A stretch of DNA of 64,000 nucleotides, from the NCBI GenBank assembly GCA_016933695.1, contig JAFGAL010000015.1:20536-84535 (forward strand), read 5' to 3'. This document shows, piece after piece, positions 54,138 to 63,745 of this stretch; position 1 is the stretch's first letter, and every line of letters begins with the position of its first letter. Below the pieces are notes generated by a model. That model was not told the origin of the DNA. It was given only the letters and a program-made list of their open reading frames with translations, and did not search any database. This DNA is from Candidatus Zixiibacteriota bacterium (GTDB lineage: Bacteria > Zixibacteria > MSB-5A5 > GN15 > PGXB01). Made by a program: the position numbers and the translations under genes.

Positions 54138-56264
54138 TTACACCTGCCAGAAGATTTCCTTGTCCCGTTCCGGGATATCAACGACGATCGGGTCGTCGGC
54201 AGGCCATTTTTCCAGCAATTCCTTCCCGGTATACAGTGAGACGAAGAATCTTGCCCGCCCGCTTCCACCGGTAAACAACCTCTTTCGTGCACACCGTATC
54301 TCAAGAATTTTGTCGAACCGATACTCGAAACCGCCGCTTTCGCCCTGCCCGCCCTCTTTCAAATCGATGGTCGCGTTTGCATCGGAACCGAAATCGACGA
54401 CCACATGGTATCGGTTGGCATCAACTAAACGAAATCGAGAATCAAAGTCAAGGCGAATATAAAACCACTCATAATCAAAGGCGAAGAAAATGCCGGCCAG
54501 ATGACGGTCGGTACGGTGCATGGCACCACCCGCCCGCAGACAGTCATAATGTCCCGCACCGCTCCACTCGTAATAATGCGTCAGGAAACCGTCGATTTCG
54601 GGGCTGAGCAAGGATTCCGGAAGCGTCAGGTAGGATTCGGTTTTTCCCTTGTGAATCGGTTTGTTTAAAGACTGCGGCGGCTCAACTCCCAGGACGGAGT
54701 ATACCGACCGCAGATGTTTGCGAAAGAGCTTATCGAACTGGTCATTATGCGCGCCGATATGTTCATCACCGAACCACCAGCACCAGTCTGATCCCTCGGC
54801 GATATGAATCTGTCTCCATGCCAGATTCAGTTTCTCCCGATCAAAATCGGGATGCGCCTTTTCAAAATCAGTCAGGGTCTTTCTGGTATCTGACAATAAA
54901 TCCCATGCGGCATTGTCTTCATGATGACCGATCCAGATACGGAAATTGTGATTGATCCACGATCCCGCAAACAGCGACGGCAATGTAACCGGGGTCAATG
55001 TTTTGGCGGCATCGGAAAGCCCGATCGTTTCAATCTCGGGATCATTGCCCAGCGCGTCGTATAATCCCTCCAGAAACTCGCGACCGTCATTGGGGAAATA
55101 CTCCCAGGCGTTTTCGCCGTCGAGAATGATCGGGACGACATGTTGATCGAGTTTTCCCATAAGCAGTTTGCGTATCTGCCGCAGGTTTTGCATGAAATCG
55201 GCGATAGCCCGATCGACCGGCCAGCTGGAATAGACAAAACCGATACGGTCGGATAATCCGCGATCCCGGAAAAACAGCTTTATCTCGGGCGCACCTTGAT
55301 ACACATAGGCGCGATGCGGCGAGTATTTCTGCGGATTCATCCCGGATTTCATCAGAGAATTGATCAGAACCTCTTCATCGGTAGCGGCCCACGTAATACC
55401 GATTTCCATCATCAAGTGCAGGGTTTCCTCCGAAACCGATCCTTCTGACGGCCACATCCCGGGCACCGGGGCATCGAACAGCTGACGGAATTTCTCCGCC
55501 GAGGCCTGCAAATGCCAGCGGGCATCCTCGGGATGCCGAAACCGCTGTCTGGGCAAAGATTCCTCGGGAAGGGATTCCCGGGCGCTGTCGGTATCGATCA
55601 ACAGCGGCAGAATGGGATGATAATACGGCGTAAACGACAGATCGATGCGCCTCTCCTGATATAAACGTCGATAAGTCGGGATAATGCGTTTCATCAAATC
55701 CATCTGGAAATCCAATAGCCGGCTTCGCTCATCTCCGGTGAAGTCTCTTCCCTTGTCAAACAACCGTTTGACCGGCTCCTCGGACCGAAACATCGGATCG
55801 ATCCAGACCAGATTCGACCACACCTGCAAATCCCGCCACTCCGATGTCGAGAAAATTTCAATCGCCAGGTTGATATCGTTGCCGCAACTTTCTTTCTTGC
55901 GGTGCAACTGGCGATACCGGCTGTAGGGTTCGATCATGGTCTGGTAATGCGCCGAGAAAAAGGTGTCGAGGATTTCCCGTTTCTGATCGGGAGTAAGCGC
56001 GCGCGCCGACAGCCGCGACAGGTCAAAATGCCGATCGGTATACCCGTCGCAGTACATTTGAATCTGATCGACCAGCGACGGGACAAGATTGAATGTCGCC
56101 TTGACCCGATCGTTGCGGGCGGCCATCAGCGGCATATCAAGATAATCCTTGATGCCGTGCAGACGCACCCAGGGCATATCAAATGACGTGGTTTCGGGAT
56201 TCAGATAAAACGGCTGGTGCATATGCCAGAGAATAGCAACGCGAAGTTTTTCATGCCCCGACAT
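54138..56264 (-). CDS. glycoside hydrolase family 57
   Basis: 708 residues. Starts with the GH57 strand VAILWHMHQPFYLN. The catalytic nucleophile Glu274 is in GMWPSEGSVSEE and the acid/base Asp382 in VPIILDGENAWEYF, matching family motifs 3 and 4. No signal peptide, so cytoplasmic. GH57 enzymes act on alpha-glucans (alpha-amylase, 4-alpha-glucanotransferase, branching enzyme, amylopullulanase); the subtype cannot be fixed, though the ~250-residue C-terminal extension fits the long amylase-like group. Preceded by a TPR-protein gene 28 bp upstream and followed 13 bp downstream by the DUF4870-like gene. Confidence 0.92.
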   Translation of the reverse strand: MSGHEKLRVAILWHMHQPFYLNPETTSFDMPWVRLHGIKDYLDMPLMAARNDRVKATFNLVPSLVDQIQMYCDGYTDRHFDLSRLSARALTPDQKREILDTFFSAHYQTMIEPYSRYRQLHRKKESCGNDINLAIEIFSTSEWRDLQVWSNLVWIDPMFRSEEPVKRLFDKGRDFTGDERSRLLDFQMDLMKRIIPTYRRLYQERRIDLSFTPYYHPILPLLIDTDSARESLPEESLPRQRFRHPEDARWHLQASAEKFRQLFDAPVPGMWPSEGSVSEETLHLMMEIGITWAATDEEVLINSLMKSGMNPQKYSPHRAYVYQGAPEIKLFFRDRGLSDRIGFVYSSWPVDRAIADFMQNLRQIRKLLMGKLDQHVVPIILDGENAWEYFPNDGREFLEGLYDALGNDPEIETIGLSDAAKTLTPVTLPSLFAGSWINHNFRIWIGHHEDNAAWDLLSDTRKTLTDFEKAHPDFDREKLNLAWRQIHIAEGSDWCWWFGDEHIGAHNDQFDKLFRKHLRSVYSVLGVEPPQSLNKPIHKGKTESYLTLPESLLSPEIDGFLTHYYEWSGAGHYDCLRAGGAMHRTDRHLAGIFFAFDYEWFYIRLDFDSRFRLVDANRYHVVVDFGSDANATIDLKEGGQGESGGFEYRFDKILEIRCARKRLFTGGSGRARFFVSLYTGKELLEKWPADDPIVVDIPERDKEIFWQV

Positions 56265-56292
56265 ACCGATACACTCGCCTAACGTGTGGTAT

Positions 56293-56964
56293 TTATCGGA
56301 CGTCCAACTGCATGGTCAGCTGCGACGCCGTACGGAAATAATCTGAACCGGAATATGTATCCTTCAATTCCGCCACCATCTGTTCGGCCTGTTCCTTGTC
56401 GCCCAGTTGGACATAGCACCGAACCGCCCCGAGATAGTAATCCGGCACGGAAGGGGATTCGGCGTAACGGGCAATGGCCTCACGGTATTTTTCCGCCGCC
56501 TGGGCGTATTCGCCCTTGTTTTCATGGCAGGCGGCAATACCCGCGATCGCGGATGAAGTGGTTAATTTATCCGAATGATATTGGTCGATATAACGCTGAT
56601 ACGCGGTAATGGCATCATCATACCGGCGGCTGTAATAATAGGTGTTGGCCATATAAAACTGGGCCCGCGCCGCCATGCGGCCGCCGTAGGAATCGACGAT
56701 ATTCTGAAAGTCAGACACCGCCGCATCGTAGTTTTTGCGATCCATCTCCATCAGTGCGCGACCAAACGCCTGCTGGGCCTCGGCGGACTGATTCGTCCGC
56801 GAACCCAGATAATAGGTTACGCCGACAATGACGATTATCACCGCCGCCGCGGCAATGGTCAGGACCTGCCAGTTATCAAGGATCCAGTCCCTGGCCTGAA
56901 GGACAAATGTCGTAAACTTGTCCTCTTTTATCTGCTGTTTTGTTATTTTCACCTTTGTGCGCAT
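56293..56964 (-). CDS. membrane-anchored TPR protein (YfgM-like)
   Basis: 223 residues. A basic cytoplasmic head (~1-33) is followed by one membrane helix (about 33-54, VLTIAAAAVIIVIVGVTYYL) and a TPR domain with about four units (ALMEMDRKNYDAAVSDFQNIV, ANTYYYSRRYDDAITAYQRYI, CHENKGEYAQAAEKYREAI, CYVQLGDKEQAEQMVAEL). The topology matches YfgM, a periplasmic chaperone partner, and similar FCB tetratricopeptide proteins. First gene of the GH57/DUF4870/M48 operon. Confidence 0.82.
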   Translation of the reverse strand: MRTKVKITKQQIKEDKFTTFVLQARDWILDNWQVLTIAAAAVIIVIVGVTYYLGSRTNQSAEAQQAFGRALMEMDRKNYDAAVSDFQNIVDSYGGRMAARAQFYMANTYYYSRRYDDAITAYQRYIDQYHSDKLTTSSAIAGIAACHENKGEYAQAAEKYREAIARYAESPSVPDYYLGAVRCYVQLGDKEQAEQMVAELKDTYSGSDYFRTASQLTMQLDVR

Positions 56965-57032
56965 CTTCTCTTCTCAACTCGTTATGGAATCATGTGTTGG
57001 ATATCGGCCGTTTTATTGAAATCCTTATCCGT

Positions 57033-57066
57033 AAATAAAAAGCGGGGCCGAGCTACGCGACCCCGC
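57033..57066 (-). terminator. intrinsic terminator of the FadL-like gene
   Basis: Minus strand GCGGGGTCG (57066-57058) pairs with CGGCCCCGC (57050-57042, one U-G pair) across a 7-nt loop, followed by TTTTTATTT. Confidence 0.85.
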
Positions 57067-57082
57067 CCGTTATAATCATGAA

Positions 57083-58555
57083 TTAAAAATAACCGGTAAA
57101 AGACAGATTTATATGGTGATCCTTCCATTCATTCTTGCCCAGCAGGATATTCTGATCCGTGTAAATCTCCTGTTCATATGAGGAATACGTATAAGCGAAA
57201 TCAAGCATGATTTGCGTGAAATGGAGACCGAATCCCAGGGCTAGGCTGTATCCGACAACTTTATTCTGATCGTAATCAAAGCGATAGAAAATCCGGGTGG
57301 AATCGTTGTTGACGCCGATACCTTTCTGACCTTCATAAATAATGCCGACATCCCGGATACTTCCTTCGGGAAATTCTTCATTGCGATAACCGACACGCAC
57401 CGGGATTTGTGCAAAGGAGGTATTGAAGACATACTCCGTTCCCAGACGGAACTGCCAGACATCACTCCAGTTGGGATCAAACGGCGTATAGAACTCAGTC
57501 CGATCACCGTCGGCATCCAGATACAGACTGTCAAGCAGTTTGATCTGCCTGCCCTGAAACGCCCGATATTCCACGTCTGCCGACAACAGCCAGTTGTCCC
57601 GGACATTATAGGCAAGTCCGGCACCGATAACAAACGGCATTTCCAACTGTGACGTCATATCATCCACATAGGCCGTGTCATTATGAAACATCTTCAGGCT
57701 GAACGTGTCAACCCCCACCACATATTCATCAGCGCCGCCGGTAAGATACGGGACACCGTTTTTCGTCGACAGCCATACTGTGGTCGAATCGGCCTCCCCC
57801 TCCAGATCGAACGGGGTTTTCACCACCAGACCGGCGCGGACTTTCTCGCCGGTATACAGCAATCCCATGGTTATGTTAAAACCGGTATACGCGCTGGAGT
57901 CGTATACGCGGATATCGCTTTCATAGACTACCGGGATAAGATCTTCCTCCATCGTGCTGTCGTAAAAATGCCGATACTCCTCCGTGACAACTTTGCCGTA
58001 ATAAATATTCCCGGTTAAACCGAACGACAGTTGTTTGTATATCCTCGTTCCGAAGCCGACATTCACGGTATTAATGCTTCCATATCGATCATAAAAGGCA
58101 TTCGGTTCGGGATTGTCGCCGAATCGTTCCGGCATGAGATTTTCCGCGAATTTGGAATACGTGTCGAAATTTCTCGTATATCCCATATTCAGAACAAAAT
58201 GATGTCCTTTTAAACGTAGGGGCGAAATGAAATGCCAGTTGTTAATACCGCCGTATTCACCATCGTGATCGAACGAGTTCAACAAAGCACCGTTATGATA
58301 ATAGTCCAGTTTTCCGCGTGGAATGAGATAACTGTAACTGAAATTCATGAGTGTCTTTTCATGGATATATAATCCGGCCGGATTCCAACTTCCGGCGGTT
58401 CCATCATCGGAAACCGCCAAAAATGCCTGACCCATGCCCTCAGAGCGCGCACCGCCGCCAAAGAAGTTAAAACTTAATCCTTGTTGTTGTGCAAAGGCTG
58501 TCGTTGTGAGGAACAAAACAACCAGTATGGCGCTCTTTGACAACGACAATTTCAT
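57083..58555 (-). CDS. FadL/OmpP1-family outer-membrane transport protein
   Basis: 490 residues. A signal peptide is cut at TAFAQ. The mature N-terminus NFFGGGARSEGMGQAFLAVSDDGTAGSWNPAG is typical of the FadL/OmpP1 (PF03349-like) barrels; the C-terminus ends in INLSFTGYF, an outer-membrane insertion signal. Such proteins pass hydrophobic molecules (fatty acids, aromatics) through the outer membrane. Strong promoter and terminator on both sides indicate a single-gene unit. Confidence 0.87.
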   Translation of the reverse strand: MKLSLSKSAILVVLFLTTTAFAQQQGLSFNFFGGGARSEGMGQAFLAVSDDGTAGSWNPAGLYIHEKTLMNFSYSYLIPRGKLDYYHNGALLNSFDHDGEYGGINNWHFISPLRLKGHHFVLNMGYTRNFDTYSKFAENLMPERFGDNPEPNAFYDRYGSINTVNVGFGTRIYKQLSFGLTGNIYYGKVVTEEYRHFYDSTMEEDLIPVVYESDIRVYDSSAYTGFNITMGLLYTGEKVRAGLVVKTPFDLEGEADSTTVWLSTKNGVPYLTGGADEYVVGVDTFSLKMFHNDTAYVDDMTSQLEMPFVIGAGLAYNVRDNWLLSADVEYRAFQGRQIKLLDSLYLDADGDRTEFYTPFDPNWSDVWQFRLGTEYVFNTSFAQIPVRVGYRNEEFPEGSIRDVGIIYEGQKGIGVNNDSTRIFYRFDYDQNKVVGYSLALGFGLHFTQIMLDFAYTYSSYEQEIYTDQNILLGKNEWKDHHINLSFTGYF

Positions 58556-58872
58556 ATTTTATGTTCCTCCCGGTTAGGCGAATCGTTTTCGCATTATTTC
58601 TTCCAAACCACTGTCAGCATAAATTTAGACGAAAAATATAAGCTCTCCATCCAATGCTGTCAAACGGTTTTATCATTATTTTTCTCTTTTGTCCGCCGTA
58701 TCGATGCCGAACGGCGATGGATTGGGGCGTTGGCAGAACGTCACTTGGAGCCATTATGACAATGATGGGTGAAGAAACACGCCGTATGTCGACGACCGCA
58801 ACTATCGGACGGTTACGGCGTACGGGAGTATTCGAGGCGATGGCGTGGAGTCTCCCCCGCGCCTATAGAAAT
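58556..58872. other. 317-bp intergenic region
   Basis: Carries the FadL-type promoter at its left end. The rest (58680-58870) is G+C-rich with a plus-strand reading frame of 84 codons (58654-58908) that overlaps the end of the RHH-like gene and has no family resemblance; I regard it as chance. Nothing else recognised. Confidence 0.5.
58635..58663 (-). promoter_or_regulatory. promoter of the FadL-like gene
   Basis: Minus strand TTGACA (58663-58658), 17-bp spacer, TATATT (58640-58635): near-consensus. It lies 80 bp before the ATG. Confidence 0.75.
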
Positions 58873-59175
58873 TTACTTGCCGCCGTTTTTATTTGTCCGG
58901 GCGACTGACTGCTCAACCAGCTTTTTGACGGCCATGGAGCTGTCCCATTTCTGACTGACATACGCCTGAAGCGCGACATCGATCAATTCATCGACTTCCT
59001 TCCCCTCGAAATGGGCGATGGCTTTCAGTTTACCGAGATGTTCCTGGCGAATCCAAACCGCCTTGCGGCTCCATCCTTCGCCGGAACGGTCGATTTTCAC
59101 GTTGGAGATGTAAATCGATTTTTCCCCGACCTCCGGTGAAGCCGTTTTGGGTTCGGACTTTTTAATAATTCCCAT
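58873..59175 (-). CDS. small ribbon-helix-helix-like protein
   Basis: 100 residues from ATG 59175 (AGGGGAT 3-9 bp upstream); a longer frame to 59214 is less likely. A disordered N-terminus (KKSEPKTASPEVGEKS) is followed by AVWIRQEHLGKLKAIAHFEG and VDELIDVALQAYVSQ, which resemble the strand-helix-helix of CopG/MetJ-type DNA-binding proteins. Function unknown; a regulator is plausible. It lies 56 bp after the next gene on the same strand. Confidence 0.55.
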   Translation of the reverse strand: MGIIKKSEPKTASPEVGEKSIYISNVKIDRSGEGWSRKAVWIRQEHLGKLKAIAHFEGKEVDELIDVALQAYVSQKWDSSMAVKKLVEQSVARTNKNGGK

Positions 59176-59231
59176 ACTATCCCCTATCTTCTGATATCCG
59201 TGACTAATCTTCACGCGCCCGACAATGTTGG

Positions 59232-59804
59232 CTATTCCGGTTCAGGGAGCTTTACCGGTTGTACGGGACCGATGGTCACCCTAGTCCCCTCGATTTCATT
59301 CCGGCACGTGCCGGTCAATTCATTGCCGAGAATCGCCGCGGCACACGCGTTGAGACCTTCGTGAATCTCACCGCGGCGAACCGTTTGCGCCCAGATCGTG
59401 TGTCGCGCTTTGAGGACGTCATCGAAATGCCCGATATACCCCCGGTCGACCATCATCTGCCGTTTGCGCTCATCCTCTTTCCAGTTGACATGCGCGGTGA
59501 GAATATACACGCCCCGGGAACCGGGATCCAGGCTTTCCATCAGGGACACGACATAGCGATTGTGTGCGGTAAACAGTCGTAAGGCCAGACGGACGCGAAG
59601 ACCGCTGTCGGAATCCTGATCATTCTCATCGGCGGGAAAGGTTTTAATACAATCCCTCCAATTGGACGCATCAGGATAATCCGGAAACGGAATCTGTTCG
59701 AGCCAGTCAAGCAGTTCCTGCCTGACGCTTTCGATATCCATCAGCGGTTCGCGCTTTTTCAATTCATTGAGAACCGCTTTTCTGGCGCTGTCACTGATCG
59801 CCAT
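59232..59804 (-). CDS. conserved-looking protein of unknown function
   Basis: 190 residues, mostly helical by composition, with no signal peptide or membrane segment. Notable stretches are DIESVRQELLDWLEQIPFPDYP, LRVRLALRLFTAHNRYVVSLM, and KEDERKRQMMVDRGYIGHFDD. I recognise no family and no catalytic motif. GGAG precedes the ATG. It is followed on the same strand by the RHH-like gene after 56 bp, and the two may be one unit. Confidence 0.6.
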   Translation of the reverse strand: MAISDSARKAVLNELKKREPLMDIESVRQELLDWLEQIPFPDYPDASNWRDCIKTFPADENDQDSDSGLRVRLALRLFTAHNRYVVSLMESLDPGSRGVYILTAHVNWKEDERKRQMMVDRGYIGHFDDVLKARHTIWAQTVRRGEIHEGLNACAAAILGNELTGTCRNEIEGTRVTIGPVQPVKLPEPE

Positions 59805-60145
59805 GGTCGACTCCGGTTACATCGGATGATTCGTTTTCGTCCCTATCATTATAGTATCGGCTTTGATGTGAGGATATTGACGGGGGCGTCAGCGTAACCA
59901 TATCCCATTGTGGCAAATACGCTTACAAATCAAAGGCGGACGCCTGAACCAGTTCGCATGTATAGCAAATCGATTTTTCAAAGACCATTGTGCAAACGGC
60001 GAAATCTGTCGGTCTCCTGTCAGGAGGTCGCCTGCCGGAAACCCCAATACTCTTCACAATATAGTATGAGCTTGACCGCATGGGACATTTGCCTATATTT
60101 ATGTAATAAATCTTTGCACCGATGCGGTCATTCCGGGAGGGAAAG
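59805..60145 (+). other. 341-bp intergenic region upstream of the dockerin protein
   Basis: Contains the promoter pair at 60072-60099, about 47 bp before the start codon. A short inverted repeat TCTCCTGTCAGGAGG lies near 60014. The rest is divergent upstream sequence between a minus and a plus gene with no other recognised element. Confidence 0.5.
60072..60099 (+). promoter_or_regulatory. promoter of the dockerin-protein gene
   Basis: TTGACC (60072-60077), 16-bp spacer, TATATT (60094-60099). Confidence 0.55.
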
Positions 60146-63100
60146 ATGAAAGGTCTTACGCTAGTATTATATCTTCTATTGCTAACGCCAATGTGCCCGC
60201 AAGCGGCCCAAACGCAGGCAATGACGAACAGCACAGCCAACTGCCGGACATACCCGGAACCTGCTCGTATTCATAGTGCGGTAATCCCGGAGACAGCAAA
60301 CGACATGTCAATCGGTTCCAAACAGGATAGTGCAGCCTCACAACGTGCGGCGGGTGAAACCTTGCTGCTACCCGTTAGTAGTGAAGAATTACTGCTTTCC
60401 GATTCGCTTGCACGCTACAGCTGCGACGTGCAGTATTATTATGATGATACTGCATCGACGGTCGGGATACTGTACACTCCGGACGGGAACAATTCCACCC
60501 ATTATGCCATGCGATTTTCTGTGGAGTCATTTAAAGAGGTCTGCACCCTGAAAGTTTCATCGATATGGATGCATGGCGGATATATTGTGGGGAATCCGGA
60601 TATGCGCGTGTATCTGTGGGAAGATGACGGGATGGGATTGCCGGGGAATGTGCTGGATTCCCTGGATATACCAAATGCGGCCATGCCGACGTCCGGGTAT
60701 CAGTGGGTGGTGGCGGACTGGGCCGCCAACGGCAAGGAGTGGATATTTCCGGCCGGGACGGAGTATCATGTTGGCTGGACTATTCTTCCCGATGCCACGG
60801 GTGACCAGCTGGCCTGTGTGGCGGATCGCGCCACCGGTCCCCACGTCGGTGAACTGCGATCGAGTATTAAATACCAGGCAATCCCTCATTGGTACCATAT
60901 GATCGATTCTCCGTATAATAAAGATTATGCTCTGTTCATAAAAAACGAAAGGTGCTGTACGGGGGTGGACTGCGCGGTGGAATGCCCATCCGGGGCCGTT
61001 CCCGAAGGGGAACCAACCGGATGCGATTTCCCGGATGTGACGAATGCGGGATGTAACGGTGATCCGTATCAATTCACCTCCATCGCCTGCGGCGATACCA
61101 TCTGTGGAACAGCCGGAACATTTATCATAGATGATTCTCTCTATTACCGTGATACCGACTGGTATGAAGTGACTCTTGCGGATACCCAAACAGTCATATG
61201 GCGAGTAACGGCGGAGTTCACCGTCCTGGTCGGCTTGGTGAAAACCGATCCGATCGGGTCAGGCGACTGCGGCGACAACACCGGCTATCTGGATCCGTAT
61301 GCCGTTGCATCGGCCTGTTCCATCGGGCAGATGCGGGTCACGCTTCCACCCGGCACACACTGGCTGTTTGTTGCACCGGCATCATTTTATGATCCGGTAC
61401 CGTGCGATGCGGCGTATCTGGTATCGCTGGAGTGCCTCAGTTGTTATATGGACTATGACTGTGACGAAGTGGTAAACCCGTTGGACAACTGCCCCATGAC
61501 CTATAATCCGAACCAGGATGATGACGACGACGATGGCTACGGTAATGCCTGCGATGAGTTTACTCCGCGGTTCGAAGCCGCGCCGCGATATGGGGCCACC
61601 CCCCTGACGGTCGATTTTGTCGATGAGTCCGAAGGGACGGAAACCGTATCCGACTGGCTGTGGTATTTCGGTGACGGGCAGTCCAGTACTGCGACGAATC
61701 CCACGCATGAATACACCTCGACCGGCATGTTCGATGTAACCCTGATAATTGCCAATGCCGGTGGTTCCGACACCGCACTGTATGAGAATTTTGTGTATGT
61801 CGCCGATGATATCGAGGCACTGAGTTTTACGTCCTCGACCGCCTTCACGGCATCTGAAATCAGAAACATGAAAACCATCGACATTGACTATGATAACAAT
61901 CTTGACCTGGTTCTCTGCGACATGTCGGCGACATATGTAATGATCTCATACGGTCAGGGGGACGGGACATTCCTCACACCGGAGATCCTCCTGACCGGAT
62001 ACGATTATTTTGATTTCACATTCGTTAATGGTGATTCCCTTGTGGATATCGTCGCGGCGAACTATAACACCATTGCCGTCCTGCTCAACGAGGGGGATCG
62101 CGAATTCGGCACCACAACGATACCAAGATCATCGTATTTTCAGAGGGCCGAAGTCGCGGCGGGTTATTTTGACAACGATCCCTATGCGGATGTCTTTGTC
62201 GGCATGAACGAAGTATACTACGGCGATGGCCAGGGAGGATTCCCGATCAGAATTGAGGTCAGTACCAACGTGTGCGACTTTGCCATGTCAGCCGATGTGG
62301 CCGATTTCAACGCGGATGGTTATGACGATCTGGTTATTGGGACAGGACGTGACTCGGCAAAGATTTTCCTCAGCACCGGCGGTTACGGGTTTGTGCAATC
62401 CGCAGCAATTGTCATCAGTGATTATGCCGGTGATGTCACCACGGGTAATGCCCTGGCGGATTTCAATCGCGATGGCAATTGCGATTTCGCGCTGGTGGAT
62501 CCCGGTAAATACCTCAGCCTGATTTATGTCGGCTATGGCGACGGGGCAGGACAGTTGTCCGCGATCGACACGCTTTTCATATATGGTCAAACCTATACTC
62601 TGGCCGCAACCGACATCAACCGGGACCTGTATTTGGATATTGTCGCCGTGAATAACTGGGACCATTCCGTTGAGATTTATCTCGGAGACGAATCCGGCAA
62701 TTTTACCGGGCCGATTATTGTCGATGTTGAAGGGGCTTTTAGTTCCTCTGCTATCATGACATCGGGTGATTTCGACCGCGACGGCAATCCCGATCTTGCA
62801 ATTGGATCGGTGTACGGGGAATATGATGTCCTGATACTGAGCAACGATCTGCCGGATGCCTCGATCATTCCCGAAGAAATGGCAACCACCGGGTACGACA
62901 ATGTCAGTCTCAGTATTGTCAACCCCGATTCGTTCATGCTTTCACGAAATTATACCACAATTGCCGGTTCGGAGTACCGTCGGCTTGATATCGACAACAA
63001 CAGCGCCCTTGATGCATACTCACTTGATTACAATGTCCAGTACGGAGAATACCGTCTGGTAATCACTCCCAATCCCAACCTTCCCCCTGATCCGGTATTC

Positions 63101-63745
63101 AGCATCGGTATTCGTTTGAACGGATCATTGCAGATGGTCATCTTCAACGATTATGCCATTCCCGGAATGACCAAACGCGGCGGCGAAACCGACGGCACGG
63201 ATAGCATTGTCTTTTATTACACGGTCGAACCGGTATCATCGATCGAACCCGCCAACGGCGTGCCGATCACGGTCAATCCCCCCATCTTTGACTGGAGTCG
63301 CGCCGTCGACGGATTACCCGCCGACAGTTTCCATTTTCAGCTCGATCGGTATTATGACTTCTCGTCCCCGACACTTATGTATGATACCAGCGGACTGCTC
63401 AATCCGGAGTACGCGCTTCCATCGCCGCTGGGTGTTGACTCGGTGTTTTACTGGCGGTACCGGTCGTTCGTCTCCGGCTCATGGATGGATTTCTCCCGAA
63501 CCTTTGCGGCGTACATGACAGCGGCCTACATCTGCGGCGATGCCAGCGGGGACGATGCAATCAATCTGCTGGACATTCTCTATTTAATCGATTATGTCTA
63601 CGGTAATCCTCCGGGGCCCGCTCCGACACCGATTGCGTCCGGCGATGTGAATAACGGCGACGGTTCCATTAATCTGTTGGATATTCTGTATCTCATAGAT
63701 TACATATATGGCAGTCCGCAGGGACCCGCACCTGCATGTGAGTAA
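60146..63745 (+). CDS. large secreted protein: PKD, FG-GAP/VCBS repeats and C-terminal dockerin
   Basis: 1199 residues from ATG 60146 with GGGAGGGAAAG upstream; the ATG at 60122 is less likely. A signal peptide (MKGLTLVLYLLLLTPMC) begins the protein. A Cys-rich region follows, then a thrombospondin-3-like Asp repeat (~433-472, DNCPMTYNPNQDDDDDDGYG), a PKD domain (~475-555, WYFGDGQSSTATNPTHEYTSTG), about 300 residues of FG-GAP/VCBS beta-propeller repeats (~560-895, many DFNADGYDDL and DFNRDGNCDF Ca-loops), a beta-sandwich region (~900-1120), and a two-unit dockerin type I (~1129-1198, CGDASGDDAINLLDILYLIDY). It is extracellular or surface-bound. No cohesin gene is in the window. Confidence 0.85.
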   Translation: MKGLTLVLYLLLLTPMCPQAAQTQAMTNSTANCRTYPEPARIHSAVIPETANDMSIGSKQDSAASQRAAGETLLLPVSSEELLLSDSLARYSCDVQYYYDDTASTVGILYTPDGNNSTHYAMRFSVESFKEVCTLKVSSIWMHGGYIVGNPDMRVYLWEDDGMGLPGNVLDSLDIPNAAMPTSGYQWVVADWAANGKEWIFPAGTEYHVGWTILPDATGDQLACVADRATGPHVGELRSSIKYQAIPHWYHMIDSPYNKDYALFIKNERCCTGVDCAVECPSGAVPEGEPTGCDFPDVTNAGCNGDPYQFTSIACGDTICGTAGTFIIDDSLYYRDTDWYEVTLADTQTVIWRVTAEFTVLVGLVKTDPIGSGDCGDNTGYLDPYAVASACSIGQMRVTLPPGTHWLFVAPASFYDPVPCDAAYLVSLECLSCYMDYDCDEVVNPLDNCPMTYNPNQDDDDDDGYGNACDEFTPRFEAAPRYGATPLTVDFVDESEGTETVSDWLWYFGDGQSSTATNPTHEYTSTGMFDVTLIIANAGGSDTALYENFVYVADDIEALSFTSSTAFTASEIRNMKTIDIDYDNNLDLVLCDMSATYVMISYGQGDGTFLTPEILLTGYDYFDFTFVNGDSLVDIVAANYNTIAVLLNEGDREFGTTTIPRSSYFQRAEVAAGYFDNDPYADVFVGMNEVYYGDGQGGFPIRIEVSTNVCDFAMSADVADFNADGYDDLVIGTGRDSAKIFLSTGGYGFVQSAAIVISDYAGDVTTGNALADFNRDGNCDFALVDPGKYLSLIYVGYGDGAGQLSAIDTLFIYGQTYTLAATDINRDLYLDIVAVNNWDHSVEIYLGDESGNFTGPIIVDVEGAFSSSAIMTSGDFDRDGNPDLAIGSVYGEYDVLILSNDLPDASIIPEEMATTGYDNVSLSIVNPDSFMLSRNYTTIAGSEYRRLDIDNNSALDAYSLDYNVQYGEYRLVITPNPNLPPDPVFSIGIRLNGSLQMVIFNDYAIPGMTKRGGETDGTDSIVFYYTVEPVSSIEPANGVPITVNPPIFDWSRAVDGLPADSFHFQLDRYYDFSSPTLMYDTSGLLNPEYALPSPLGVDSVFYWRYRSFVSGSWMDFSRTFAAYMTAAYICGDASGDDAINLLDILYLIDYVYGNPPGPAPTPIASGDVNNGDGSINLLDILYLIDYIYGSPQGPAPACE

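Noticed and set aside
58654..58908. 84-codon plus-strand frame in the gap before the RHH-like gene
   Set aside because: Overlaps the RHH-like gene end on the other strand, no family resemblance, no ribosome-binding site.
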